Assembly (NCBI GenBank): GCA_028023455.1
Contig: JAQFVV010006270.1
Span: forward strand, 4,116,834 to 4,180,833
Direction: 5' to 3'
Length of the DNA stretch: 64,000 bases
Source of the DNA: Epiperipatus broadwayi
Taxonomy: Eukaryota > Onychophora > Udeonychophora > Euonychophora > Peripatidae
Position numbers and translations under genes: made by a program. Shown piece after piece: positions 22,373 through 34,519 of the stretch. The notes below the pieces were generated by a model, which made no database searches, was not told the DNA's origin, and saw only the letters and a program-made list of their open reading frames with translations. The first letter of the stretch is position 1. Every line of letters begins with the position of its first letter.

Positions 22373-22640
22373 AAAATACAATATAACAATTCGTCAATTG
22401 CTAAAACAAAGAATCATTAATATAAATAAAATAATTATTGCCAAGAGCTTTTAACTCCTAGGAGTCCTTATCAAGGCAGTAAAGAAACTCCTATTTTCTC
22501 CTAAGCGATAAATTCAACACTTCATTGTATTGCCCAGGAGCAACTAATCCGATTAGTTGTTCCTGGCCAATGCAAAGAAATGTTGAATTTATTGTTTAGG
22601 AGAATGAATTGTTATATTGTATTTTTCACCTTAATTACTG
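22373..22640. repeat. Foldback element, unassigned family
   Basis: Inner arms 'ttctcctaagcgataaattc' (near 22496) and its mirror 'gaatttattgtttaggagaa' flank a centre with 'gagcaactaatccgattagttg', itself a palindrome. Outer arms 'acaatataacaattc' and 'gaattgttatattgt' also pair. The inner arms are about 53 bp with a few mismatches. MITE-like; no coding. Confidence 0.65.
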
Positions 22641-25600
22641 AAATATCAATCAGTTTTGGTAGCTAGCTATTTTGCAATCACACAATTATCTAGAGAAGCA
22701 TCAATTTAATACATCTGAAGAAGTCAGGTGGAGAAAATAAAATCTTGCATTTATTAGCGGAATGAAGTTGGCTCTAGTGGGGGTACAAGTTTGAAATTAA
22801 AGCTCCAAAGCACAAAGATCCAAAAGAACTCATCTTTAGATATATCTTTGGATATATTATAGCTTTTATAGTTTCTACTTTAGTTTCTAAAAAATTCAAC
22901 TTTATCTATCTTCTTCACTTTTTTGGTCAGTTGATGATGGGCCATTTCCGTGATTGTACAATGAGCTAGCAAAGATACTTTAATGTTTCAAAATTGTAGA
23001 AATGATTCAGCAAGTACTAGAAGTTATTAAAAGTTGATATATAAAAATTGTATCTTAGACTCAGCTATTTTTGCTAGAAACACAAAACCTGCATGTGAAA
23101 GATTATATGAAAATATAGCGTTATTACAGTAATTCTATAGAATTAGTTTTCAAAGAACAACCTGTATACATCATCTAAAAAAGTTTAATCCAAAAGGTCA
23201 GAGAATACTCAAGATGGTGCCGGCACTATAAAGATAATCTAAAGATGATTGAACAAAATAATTTTTCTCTATTTCAAATAGATGCCTCAAAAAGAGAGAG
23301 AATGATTCATATATTATTTTGAGACAGCATGAACTCAAAGCTATAACATCCATGGTATCTTTACTTATTATAATCAACATTCTTAGTATAGATATTTACG
23401 TTAAAAGAAACATACATAATGATCCAAAAACACATAAGCACATGCGAAGATATATACTAACCATTGTATGAATATAATTTTGAACTCACGCATTATAATA
23501 CTTATATATTAAAAACTGGGGCGGGGGGCATGCTGATCTTAATTAATAGCAAGGATATATGTATCTAAAAATAGCACTAATACTGTATTAGCAATAGTGT
23601 TTGAAAAATATCTTCTTTCGGGCACGTAATAGAACCTAGCGCTCGCCTTCACACTAATAAACTATATCGGCAATTTTTAATAATTAATTTTTATTTACGA
23701 ATTTTCCATTCAATATATATATTATGTAACAAGCCGTAATATAAGATCTCGCTTCACTTATAACAAAGAAAGGCTGCTGATTTTGGGATGGAAATACTGC
23801 GCTATAATAATTCATTAAAATAAATCCAACGTTAGCTTAACCACTAGAAGCTGTCTCAATCTAGGTTGATATTGGACCATAATTTATCACAATTTAATAG
23901 TAATTAATAGTCCGAGAATAATTAACATTGGCAAGCTTTGAATTTATAAGTCTGAACAGAATGATGATTCTATTGGATTTTTGAAAAGCATCGCCAATCA
24001 TCAGGACATCGCTCTAAATGATAATTGCGTCATCTGAAGTGTCAATCCTTTAAAAAAATAAACTATTAGTATTATAATTACTTTAATGATTCTTTTCTTT
24101 ATGAGCGGGTAAAACGCTTACGATAGAATTACAGTTTAATAGAAAGAGTGTTTATCCCCCCCCGGACCCGCCTACCCCACCCCAGAAGTATCCGTTGAAT
24201 TGTTTTTTGTTTTTTTTTAAATTACAATTTCAATTAAAAATATATAATTACGATTTATTTTTCTATTGCATAAATTATATTGAAACACCCTTGATGCCCA
24301 AAATTTAATAAAAGCGCTGAAATTAGCTACTCAATTGACACATGCGGTTATAATGACATTTAACGAAATTTTATATTTGTTGACAGAAATTTTAAAACTG
24401 TCCGTCGATAACTTTTTTAGTTTACTTCCACAATCAACTAAAATACGTCACAGATAAATACAATGCTTCGCTACAGTCAAATACTTTTCAACAAATCAGC
24501 TTTAGACTAAAATATTTCTATTAAATAATACTTCGTGATTTAAATAACGAGACTAGCGATGATTGATTAAATTGCAACCAATCTGACATCTAATTGCCAC
24601 ACTGTTTTTCAGGCATTAAGTTTAGTTAACGTTATGTCAAGCAGGCAATATTTCTAATAAAGTAATATGCGTCGAAACATTTGTCTTTGTTTTAAGAAAC
24701 CGTATACGGTTTTGTTCAATCGTGGGAAAAATTTATTTACTTTTTAAAAGCAATACATATATATAATACCGAACAAAGCCAGACATATATTTTACATTAG
24801 ATACAAATATTTTATCAATACCCAAGTTAAGAATAACGTTTAAAAATTATTACAAAAACATTATATGTATAATAATTGACGATGTATTAATTTTGACTAC
24901 AGTAAAATAAAATTATATAAATGCAATGAAAAAAGTCAAAGTTATAGAGCATTGAGACTGCTGTTCCACCTCCCCCACGGTAGTGGCCGTTATTATAGGA
25001 TCCCCTCGCAACAATACTTCATTTATTTATATTATGTGTGCATGTATACATAATATGTTGAAATTAGATATACTGTATATTAAAATTTTAAATAACTCTA
25101 TATCTTCGTATTATCATGTACGATTATTTATTAAATGAAAAACTGACGAAGGGCAAATGGAAATACATCTGCATTGATTCCAAATGTGATAATGTTTTTG
25201 TCCCTTTATACTGGTTATGATTTTAGACTGAATGAATTAGTGGATATATCCCATTGACTTGTGCATAAGGATTTGATCCCAAATTTTTTAAATGCAGTCA
25301 CTTATATATATGAAATTTTGTGAAAACCAATACAAACAATCATTTCATTAATAATAGAATAAAAAAAGCTATTTTCATTTTTGAAAGTTAATCATTATCT
25401 GAAATATTCACCAAATAACTCCACATTTTCTTCGTAATGATTAGGTCAATGCTGTCTCACTGCAATTTTATGGAATAAATTTTTGGATAATATATATTTA
25501 TATAATGATTTACTATTTAAAGTTAATAATTAAAAAAAAAAAAGAATAGGCAGGGAAATAGTTTTTTTTAAATTTATTATTCATTAGTAACAAATTAAAT

Positions 25601-25844
25601 TTAATTAATTACAAAATTGTTGATTGTAATAGTATAACAGTTTTAAACGCTTTCCCTCTGAGACTGTAATATAGGTACCTTCTCACTTTTGTTACATTCA
25701 TTGCTACGTCTATGACTGAATCCAGTTGAAAGTATGCTCAACACTTCCTAATTGTCTACACTAATAAAGTTTGCTCTTAACATGTTGTTTGCATCTTTTA
25801 CCTGTAAAATTGTTAATTGGACAGCCTCTTATTAATAGAAATAT
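22641..25844. other. 3.2 kb with nothing recognised
   Basis: Ordinary AT-rich DNA on both strands with only short, compositionally biased frames. A C-rich patch (24155-24186) and a short GC-richer patch (24955-25010) stand out, but I cannot assign either. Confidence 0.4.
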
Positions 25845-26375
25845 ATTTCCGTAATTATGAGATAGAGTGGAGAGTGATGGGTGGTGTGAAAGTCTGTGCT
25901 CATATACCCTATATATTACATATATAGACACAGGTATATAATAAGTCTGTGTTTCAGTTATTACATAGTGGAGATGTCTGCCCATCCCTTGTATATGTAT
26001 TAAATGAATTATGTCCTATACATGAGGGGTCAGATTGACCTATGGTTAACATGGGTGTGACAAGAATCTCGGCCTCAGAGTGGCCTTTGAGCATTTCATC
26101 ATCAGATTTTCAATTGGACGGACGGTTGAAGAGTTGGAGGGTGGAGTGGATTGAAGCCTGTCCATTAAAGTATGACGATTGGCTATCTTAATATATATCT
26201 GAGCCTTATAGCATATATGTGTAGAGATGGTAATCTGGACCAATACGAATATTGGTGATTATGTATCTTTTCGACATATATGTGTTCAAGTGTATCAGTG
26301 TTATGAGATAGAGTGGAGAGTGATGGGTGGTGTGAAAGTCTGTGCTCATATACCCTATATATATATATCACAATG
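25845..26375 (+). repeat. Family D repeat, direct tandem (446-bp period)
   Basis: The mark 'gtggtgtgaaagtctgtgct' starts at 25881 and 26327, a 446-bp offset. Between them lies a full D unit ('catgaggggtcagattgacc', 'catcatcagattttcaattgg', 'ggctatcttaatat'). The hammerhead core of the second unit is cleanly missing: 'tggaccaa' is followed at once by 'tacgaatattggtg', keeping both stem I strands but losing CTGATGA through GAAA. Confidence 0.75.
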
Positions 26376-26724
26376 CAGAACTTATGCATTACTGAGGAAA
26401 GAATTAATTGTATAAGTTGCTTCCCAACTTATACATCTCCATATTTCAGAATAACAAACTGCTTTGAAGAAGAGAGGTTTATATACGATGATGCCGGTTT
26501 TTGAGAATATAAAATCCAGCTATATGATATCATGAAACAAAAGTTTATGAGTCAAGTTTTTCATGTTTTAGCACCTTAAAAGTCATAATAATTTAATTAA
26601 ATAAAATAATCGGATTACGTTTTATAAAAAATATATATATCAGTCATTTGTTTTTATATAAAAAAAAAAAAATTATCTACGGTATCAGACCAGTGATTTT
26701 TTCTTTTTTTGTTAACCAAGAATC

Positions 26725-26760
26725 TCCAGGGCGATGCTATGACATATGGAGAAAAAAAAA
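26725..26760 (+). repeat. SINE tail fragment
   Basis: The string 'gcgatgctatgacatatgg' followed by an A-rich run matches the 3' end of the SINEs at 9.0 and 52.8 kb. The tRNA-like head is missing. Confidence 0.5.
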
Positions 26761-26789
26761 GAAGAATAAACTTTCCGGATAGAATGAGA

Positions 26790-27150
26790 ATATTGACACT
26801 AAGGTGGGCTTTGAGCATTCTATCATCAGATTATCAATGAAATGGATGGCTGAAGAGTTGTGGGGTGGAGTGGTTTGAAGCCTGTCCACTAAAGTATGCA
26901 GATTGGCTATCTTAATATAAGCTGAGCTTTGATTGTATATATATGTGTGAAGATGATAATTTAGACCAACTGACGAGTGTTGGTTTAGCACGAAATATTA
27001 ATATTGGTGATTATTTATCTTTTTGACATGTGTGTGATCACGTGTATCAGCGGTATGAGATAGCATGGATGGTTGAGGGTCGTGTAAAAGTCTGAGTTCA
27101 AACCCCTATATATTACATATATAAGCGCAGATATGAAAAAGCCTGTACTG
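26790..27150 (+). repeat. Family D unit with intact ribozyme motif
   Basis: Carries the D marks in order ('gggctttgagcattctatcatcag', 'gaagcctgtccactaaagt', 'ggctatcttaatat'), the hammerhead at 26965-27008, then the tRNA-like head ending 'gagttcaaacccc' near 27095 and 'aagcctgtactgta'. A single unit, not a dimer. Confidence 0.75.
26965..27008 (+). ncRNA. Hammerhead ribozyme motif, family D (intact)
   Basis: In order: stem I ACCAA (26965-26969), core CTGACGA (variable seventh position C), stem II GTGTT/AGCAC with loop GGTTT (five pairs, one G-U), GAAA (26992-26995), short stem III of two A/U pairs around the TATTAA segment, cleavage-site TA, return strand TTGGT (27004-27008). No core lesion is visible. 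Compared with the 6.2-kb copy, the foot of stem II is G-C, not U-U. Confidence 0.75.
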
Positions 27151-27299
27151 TAGAGAAAAAAAATTCATATTTCAAAATACAGTTTTTATAAAAATTCTAT
27201 GTTTCAATAATATTATAAGCATAAAAATCCAAACTAGAAAGTTTAGATTTCAACAGCTATTGAAAGTTAGCATAAATAGTTGCTTCTAAAACAAATATC

Positions 27300-27520
27300 A
27301 ATTTTTCTATTGTAACGGTAAATTTCCACTATACATGAATTTGAACCTGGATATATAAATCAAAAATATAATATATATGTATATATAATGATTCTATTCA
27401 ATATATACCTTTTTTTTTTATTCAAATAAATATAAAGGTTGAATGGTTAATAAAATTCATATATAAAAAAAGATTCAATTCAAGTATATAATATTTAACC
27501 AATGTGATTGATGATGATGA
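27300..27520 (+). repeat. Dispersed repeat I, copy 1
   Basis: Shares with 31795-32005, in order, 'ggtaaatttccactatac', 'gattctattcaatatatacc', 'aaataaatataaaggttgaat' and 'gttaataaaattcatat'. Class unknown; possibly a MITE or SINE body. Confidence 0.55.
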
Positions 27521-27559
27521 TTTATAATTTAAAAGTACAAGTACTCCTAAAAATATATT

Positions 27560-27780
27560 GTTTGTTTGTTTTTTCAGTTTCAATAAAAATAAAACTCAAA
27601 GGTGCCAAACCTTCTAAAAAGAAAGATTACTTTAGGAAAACTTTCAAAGGGACAATCAACATCAATGATTCCCGCCATCCTTACATATCCCTCAGTGGAT
27701 TGTATGATTGTTCAGGGATGTGGCTATTAACTAGTATATGTGTGCAAAAAGCATATATTTGGATTGAGTTACAAGCATAA
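27560..27780 (+). other. Possible exon or coding relic, unidentified
   Basis: A polypyrimidine run and TTTTTTCAG (a good splice-acceptor consensus, near 27578) are followed by an open frame reading KLKGAKPSKKKDYFRKTFKG and continuing to a stop at 27780. The block is less AT-rich than its surroundings, as coding DNA would be. I recognise no domain, see no clear donor site and no partner exons, so it could equally be a retroelement relic. No function is proposed. Confidence 0.2.
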
Positions 27781-29060
27781 TGAATTAATAAAAATATTTA
27801 CCTCACTTTATTAATAATGAATAAATAAAACTGTTGCGTATATATTCGCAACTATTAACACATATACAAAATATTAAATATCATATTAGTAAAAGATATT
27901 TTAAATTTAAGTTTAAGGTCTTATAGTATTTATAATGATAAGATCTTATCATGTTAAACATTGGAACAGTCACAAATCATGGTTTTTAATATTTTATTTT
28001 TGTCTTCCTTAGTTTTTCTCGAACACTGGAGATGTTAGAAAGACTAAATACAGCAGCATTGGTGACAATAATTATATGAGGTATAATATCAGTAGATCTT
28101 GGATAATTTATATGACACTGTCCATTTCTTCCTTCATGACATTATAGAGGCTATCCATTGGCTGGTTTTGCAAACTTCAGTGTTATTTTCTAGATCCAAC
28201 TACATTTTTCTGTCATTTTGGCTGATATGGCTTCTCTTTTGCTTAACTGCACATTGTAGAACATATTCTATTAGATGAAGTCATCAGACTGGCTGTTAGG
28301 ACTAGAGTATTGAAATATACTTCTAAAGATATTCAGTAAAATATGGCTGTCCAACTTATGGCGGGGAAAGAGTTTCTCTCCTCAGCATGGATCACCGTTA
28401 CACTGCTTCAAAAGAAGATGAGATGCAAAGCACTATGGAATGAAATGCTGGACTCCTGGAATTAGAATTAGAATGCCTAGTTTCTTGTTTCAGACCTATT
28501 ATATCTATTTGATGTTTTTAAAACATCATATTTTCAAACAACATATATCTCACCAGCTAGAAAAACTATGACTTTTCAATATATTTTTTGAAAAAATCCT
28601 CTTTACTCTCTTCAAAACATTTGTGGATCTAAATTTTACATTCATTACATCATGATTTTATACATAAATAAGTGATATAAGAGAAGAGGAAAAAAAGTTT
28701 TTCTTTTCTCTCTTTTTCTTTATATTTTGTAACATAGGAAGAAGGAAAATTCCTTGCTAACCTTTAATTACAACTCAATAATTTACCTATTGCTATTAAT
28801 TCCAAAACTTTAATATTATTTTCAAACCCACTGTCAGATTTTCTATAAAATTGTGGAAGATTTTATCCAAAACTAAATTTAAAATAAGCAAACTAAAATA
28901 CTTCAAAAATGCTTTGGATTTCTATAAATACGCAATTCAAAATTCTTTTGTGTATCAAAGCATTTTTTCTTTTTTCCTTTACAAGTTAATTACTCATTTG
29001 TTTTTTCATGTATTACAAAGTAAATATTTAATCATCTTTAATAATTAAATACAAGTATAG
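27781..29060. other. Unassigned, partly GC-richer (28.0-28.5 kb)
   Basis: The block 28010-28500 has higher GC and longer interrupted frames than the flanks, which suggests an old coding relic. No motif is recognisable. The rest is AT-rich without features. Confidence 0.3.
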
Positions 29061-29064
29061 AATT

Positions 29065-29310
29065 TATATTTTAGGCTAGTTGTAATTAGAGGGGATCGAA
29101 CCCAGACTTTTAAGCTTCCTTTAGTGATCCACTCCATCTTATACAACCAACACACATGACCACATACATGCAAAAACAATAAATGATCTCCAATATATGT
29201 ATTTTATTTATCATTTTTGCACGCATGTGGTCGTGTGTATTGGTTGTATAAGATCGAGTGGATGACTAAAGTAGCTTGATAGTTTGGGTTCAAATCCCTT
29301 CTAATTAATA
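29065..29310. repeat. Family D-like foldback of the tRNA-like head
   Basis: Left 'gggatcgaacccagac' with 'caaccaacacacatgaccacat' mirrors right 'atgtggtcgtgtgtattggttg' with 'gtttgggttcaaatccc'. Arms are about 110 bp. Only the tRNA-like end of the family is present, in inverted orientation. No hammerhead. Confidence 0.6.
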
Positions 29311-29479
29311 ATCTTTAATAATATACATAAATTATTTTTTCTCTTAACCTTTAGTCAATTTACATTTTTATTTCTCAAGTGTCATATGTATTCACACACA
29401 TACACAAATGACAGTATGCATATTTATTTATCAACTCACATGAGTTTTTATTAAACTTTTTTTTGTTCTCCACAGTATT

Positions 29480-30650
29480 GTAGTATAACCAATCTGAGCT
29501 GCATAGGACTTGTTATATTTACAAGATCCTCTACCTTCAAGATGAGACAAATGGGACAGTGTAACTTTTCATTTATCATTTGTATTCTTACTACAAAACT
29601 TGTAGCTTTTATTCATTTCTCTAATTATTTTTTGGTATTACAGATCTTTTCATAAATGATTTCTATAAAGAATGCATAGGATTTCAACTCTAGGGGCCAT
29701 AAATATTCCATCATAGAACATCAAGATATTCGATGAAGTACAGACTAGAAGGATTATCTCTGTTGGACTTCTGATGAGCTATTCACAATGTCAAAATAAA
29801 ATATTAAGAGTTATTCCCTTTAGAGATTTAGAGAGTGAAGGATATAACACTTGAAACCAAAGTCTTGCTCCATTTTGAATCTTAGAGGCTGATATATTCC
29901 ACAAGCACTTGAATTGTACCTTGCTTCCTCTTATCCTTACAGGTGAATGAGTAGACTACTAAAAAAGAAAAAATGGTGTGGCAGCACCTGAGACAATATA
30001 CACTTCTAAATATCACATGAGAACATAGTATCTCATATACATGACCAAATACCAATACAGCACCAGAATGAGAATATGTCTAAACAAACTATAAAAGCAA
30101 TTTTTCATCCTCTGCATAAATCAATAAATAACTATCCTGGACATAGGTTTCATAATTATTTCTAACATCTAAATTATTAATTTACATTTTTTCAATATTA
30201 ATAACAGTCTCTCTTGCTTTCTAGCAAACTGCTAATTTCTCTTTTTGGTAATTTTAATGTCACTTTTAGGATTATCATACATTTTAACTTTTGAAAACAT
30301 TACAAGTAATTTTCTTTCTCCTTAAAACATTTTCCTTTTAACAGACCCAGGGTCGACAGAGAATAAGCCATCTTTTATTCTTCTAAAATTAAGTTTTACC
30401 TCCAAATATTTCCTTAGTGGTGGGGTTATCTCTTGGGGTGATTAAAAAAATCCCATATTCTCTTCACTCTGGAAAGGACATTTTGTTTTCTTTTTTCTCA
30501 CCCACCCCCCTCATTTTCTTTTTCATTGTTCTCATTGGCAATGGAACTTGTCTATCTGTAGAAGGTAATTCTTTGATTTAAACTCAGGCTAATACTAGAG
30601 TGTTTCACATTTTTTGATCTTTTGTTATTTAGTTTTTTTCTGTTGTAAGC
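29480..30650. other. Unassigned, probable old retroelement
   Basis: Composition and interrupted frames resemble the coding relic that follows at 30.65-31.32 kb on the minus strand, of which this may be the continuation. No catalytic motif was recognised. Confidence 0.3.
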
Positions 30651-31322
30651 TTTACAACATTAAGAAATTCTATTTTTTACCTTCTCCAAGTATTCTTCAT
30701 CATCATTCTTCTTTTTAATCCCATGCAGCAAAATTCATCCTTTTGTTGAAAGGAAGAAACCTCTAGATTTCTTAAACAATGAACTCTGGCACTCATCTGC
30801 AAAATTCTTATCTTCATTATAAATTAAATTAATTTCTATCTCATGTTGTAACAAGTTATTGCACATGGCCTTCCCCAAATTCTCATTTCTTCTATCTTCA
30901 CTTCATTGAACTTCTGACTTTTGTTGTCCACATCTACAGGGTTTGAAACATTTTCAGATTTAAAATCTTCTATCATATCATCTACATCTTCTTTGGTTTT
31001 TACTTCTTCATGTGCCACTTCAAAGTTTTCATCCATTTTTTAAGTCATTCTTCATGTCTCTGTTGCATGTCTCTTTCGTCAATCTTCTTCAAATTCATTC
31101 ATCAATGCATACAACATTTCAATAGTAACTGTGCCTGGTTTTTCTTCTAAAGATTTTTATACTATCAGAATAGCTTCTTGTACAATTGGATCTGACTTTA
31201 TTTGTTGTATTGGTTGTTGTGTTGATGGATCCGTGTTTAATTCTGTCTTCATTTTATTGTGTTTTAACATGATATCATCAGTACATAATATTAAATGTTG
31301 TATAATTTCCTTCTCTCTCATT
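30650..31322 (-). pseudogene. Decayed acidic ORF, probable retroelement ORF1
   Basis: On the minus strand one frame runs from about 31322 to 30836 with only four stops. Two of them are TGA where the neighbouring basic residues suggest lost tryptophans. It contains DENFEVAHEEVKTKEDVDDM. After a one-base shift near 30860 it continues as NLLQHEIEINLIYNEDKNF to about 30650. The acidic, glutamine- and lysine-rich content without domains fits a LINE ORF1 or gag-like protein, but no family is recognised. Confidence 0.4.
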
Positions 31323-31794
31323 GATTATTCTTTTTGTACACATTTACAAACTTAAATATTATATATATATTTTATCATTAAATAAACATTTACCAATCTC
31401 AACCCTTCATATACAATATTCTTTAGAAAAACATGAAATAACTCTGCTTTATTTATTTATATTATTTTGTTTACATATACTGTCATTTATTATATATTAC
31501 CTTACTTACTTAGCTACAATTTGCTGCTTTTATCAAATATTAGAACATATTTTTATTTTATTTTTAAATGTTAATCTTATTCCTCAATCCAATCATTTCT
31601 TACATTATACTTTTTATACACTACAACATACTAAATTCATTTATGCTTTAATATCTAATATATCAATGACTACACATATGTAAAGTTAAATGTAAAAAAG
31701 GGTGTATGTAAGCCACAAAGTTACACATAAATATTTATCTGTACAAGTGTAAATAGCAGAATAAAAGGGTGTTCAAAGCGTATTTTGTGTGCCA
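31323..31794. other. AT-rich stretch, nothing recognised
   Basis: The 120-codon frame here is composed almost entirely of I, L, F, Y, N and H, as expected from AT-rich non-coding DNA. Confidence 0.45.
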
Positions 31795-32005
31795 ATTGTG
31801 TAATGGTAAATTTCCACTGTACACGGGTATGAATCTGAATATTGTATATACAATCAAAGATATATAATGATATACAATGATATATGTGCACATGTACAAT
31901 GATCTATTCAATGTATACCATATTTTTGTGATTTAAATAAATATGAAAGTTGAATAGTTAATAAAATTTATATAAAAAATGTTTTGATTCAAGTATATAA
32001 TAATA
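31795..32005 (+). repeat. Dispersed repeat I, copy 2
   Basis: Matches 27300-27520 in order and spacing ('ggtaaatttccactgtac', 'gatctattcaatgtatacc', 'aaataaatatgaaagttgaat'). Confidence 0.55.
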
Positions 32006-32119
32006 GTAACTAACTAAATCAATAACTTCCATTTTTTTTACTTAAATATTATATACGAATAAGCATTTATTTTATAACGTCTTGTGTGCGATTATAATTA
32101 TGATAGAATGACAGCCTGT

Positions 32120-32224
32120 TAAGCTAAATTGCGCAGACGCTGTGAGAATGTTGTTAATCATGTGGTTGTTCGAAGGTATTCATTTATTAACAACATTCTC
32201 ACAGCGTCTGCGCAATTTAGCTTA
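32120..32224. repeat. Perfect 39-bp inverted repeat
   Basis: Arms 32120-32158 and 32186-32224 are exact reverse complements, separated by 27 bases. The arms contain GCGCAGACGCTGTGAGAA and are far richer in GC and CG dinucleotides than the surroundings. No open frame. Consistent with a young MITE, a foldback end or a structured RNA. Confidence 0.9.
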
Positions 32225-32230
32225 CTTAAA

Positions 32231-34515
32231 TATTATAAAACATTTAGCATTATGCTAAGAAAACATTTTATTATATAAAATACTGACCAATATCAAATTT
32301 GTACAGGATACTAAAGTAAAGAATAAAATGTATGTGATTTTAACATAAGTCAAAAATGCTATTAATAAATGTGATCATATCCGGTGCTTCCAAGATGAAA
32401 AAATGACTGCAAATTTTGATCGTTTTTTTTTTTGTTGTTGTTGTTGTTGTTTATTTACATTTTTTTGAATTACATATAATTAAAATAGTGTGTATTGATT
32501 TTGCATATACTGTGTACTTCACATATTTTAATATATATTTTATAACTTTTACAAATTCTTTTATAAACTTTAAATCTATAAAGTAAAGTACAGAAAATAT
32601 TTGTATACATTAAATAATATTCCTCCAATTTCTTCTAAAAACATGTATTTATTTTTTGAATCAACATATTTGAATACTATTTAAAACCCAATGTTTTGAT
32701 TATTTATTTAGAGTTTTAATTAAGGATAATAATATCATCAACTTGAAAAACTACAAATATATATATATATGCATAATGTACATATATAGTGCAAACTAAA
32801 TTATAAATTACCAATAGCTAACTGGTTTCCAAATGCAGTTCACATGGTAACAGCTAAAGCTTAATAGATCAGACAAACCTACAATCTATAGTCACGGAGA
32901 TATCTATAGTTAAAGATCCATCTTTTATCTAAAAATATTAGCTTGACAACAGATTATAGATTCTATTGATTTCTTAAGCTTTGGCTGTTATTTTGGAGTT
33001 ATATACAAACTAATCCATCTATACATCTAATTTCATTAAAAACATTCAGTAATATTTTCTATATAATCTCATTTTTCAACATTATGAATATAAAATTGAT
33101 TATAACAATAAAAATATTAAAGTAAAATTAACTTTTTTACTATTCAACTTCCCTCTCTTTTTTTATTTTATAATCAAGTTAATTAAAAATCAATTTATCT
33201 TCACGAATCTATTTGTAAAAATTCTGAAAACAATTGCATAATTAAAACATTTAAAGTTGTAATTATAAATTTATTTAACGCACATTGATTATGCACATTG
33301 ATTACGTAAGTAATATTTACTAAGGCAATAAACCTCTAAGCATGTGCGCTTGAAAATACGAAGGTAGGGACCTCTACAGGTCTACTTACCAATAAAAAAA
33401 ATTCCAGGAATATAGAATAATAAACAATAAGCTTTATTTTTTTTTTTTACCAAAAAGTAGTTAAAATTTTGTGTAGTATCCAGTGGTCTATCAAATACAA
33501 AATAATTTTGCAGCATATCAAATTCTGAGAATAGAAGAATAAGTCACAGGAAGTTCCTTTTTTTAATCCTTTGGATCCATTATTTTCAGTTTCAGACTAA
33601 TATCCCCTCCAAACTGTGTGGAGTCAGTTTAGGCAGTTTAAAATTGGCCTCAGTTGTGTTCACAATAACAATTTTTTCAGTTTTCTCTTCTAACAATATT
33701 CTAAGAAATTGTTCATTTTATCACATGAAAATGTCCAAATGTTTAAACTACCTTGAGAAATACATTATTTCATAGCTAAGATACCATATACTTAGTTCGT
33801 TAAACTATTATTCAAGAAAAATTTTAAAATAAATAAAAAATTCGGTTAGAAAATTTAATGATTTTTGATTAAAAAGAGGTGGTATTCTTTCCACTAAAAA
33901 TGTTCTCAAATTTAATTTTACTTAGATGTTTTTCTACTACTAATTTAATAAAAATATTTTTAGACCAATGTGTCACTTTTGTGCTTAACCCATTTTAGCC
34001 TTTGAGACAACTGACTCTTTACTTTACTTATCATATTGACCCTGGAGTTAATGATTTAAACAGTTTCTATTCAATACTCATTATTTAATTTTATTCATAG
34101 CAATAACCTAACATTTTCAAACACTCATAATATTTTAAACTCAAGCCAACCTCTAGATTTAGCTATATAATCTGACTTTAGATTAATAACTATACACTTT
34201 AAGAATAGGAATCTCAAATCAATGCTTCAAATAACGAAAATGATCCAATTACACTGAATCGGAAATGTTTAGTTATGGTGTCATCTATTATTTACTGATA
34301 TACTCATTATTGAATTTAGGAATAGAAATGTGAACAATAAAAGTTGTGATTTTTAGTATTTAATAAAAATAATCAGTAAAAGACTATTATAAAAACTAGT
34401 TGAAACATTTGCATAAAATATTCTATAAATTAGTACATTAGAAACCAATCAGCACTTAGACAATCCCCAATATAGATAACAATCTACAATTTCAAACTGT
34501 TGTTAAGGCAACATC
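32231..34515. other. 2.3 kb with nothing recognised
   Basis: AT-rich, with a short (TTG)n run near 32431-32450. No repeat match or gene seen. Confidence 0.4.
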
Positions 34516-34519
34516 TTTT

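Noticed and set aside
24950-25010. GC-richer patch as an exon
   Set aside because: No open frame of useful length on either strand and no splice signals that I can defend.
31321-31683. 120-residue frame as a membrane protein
   Set aside because: Composition (I, L, F, Y, N, H) is what AT-rich non-coding DNA yields; no start context, no similarity recognised.
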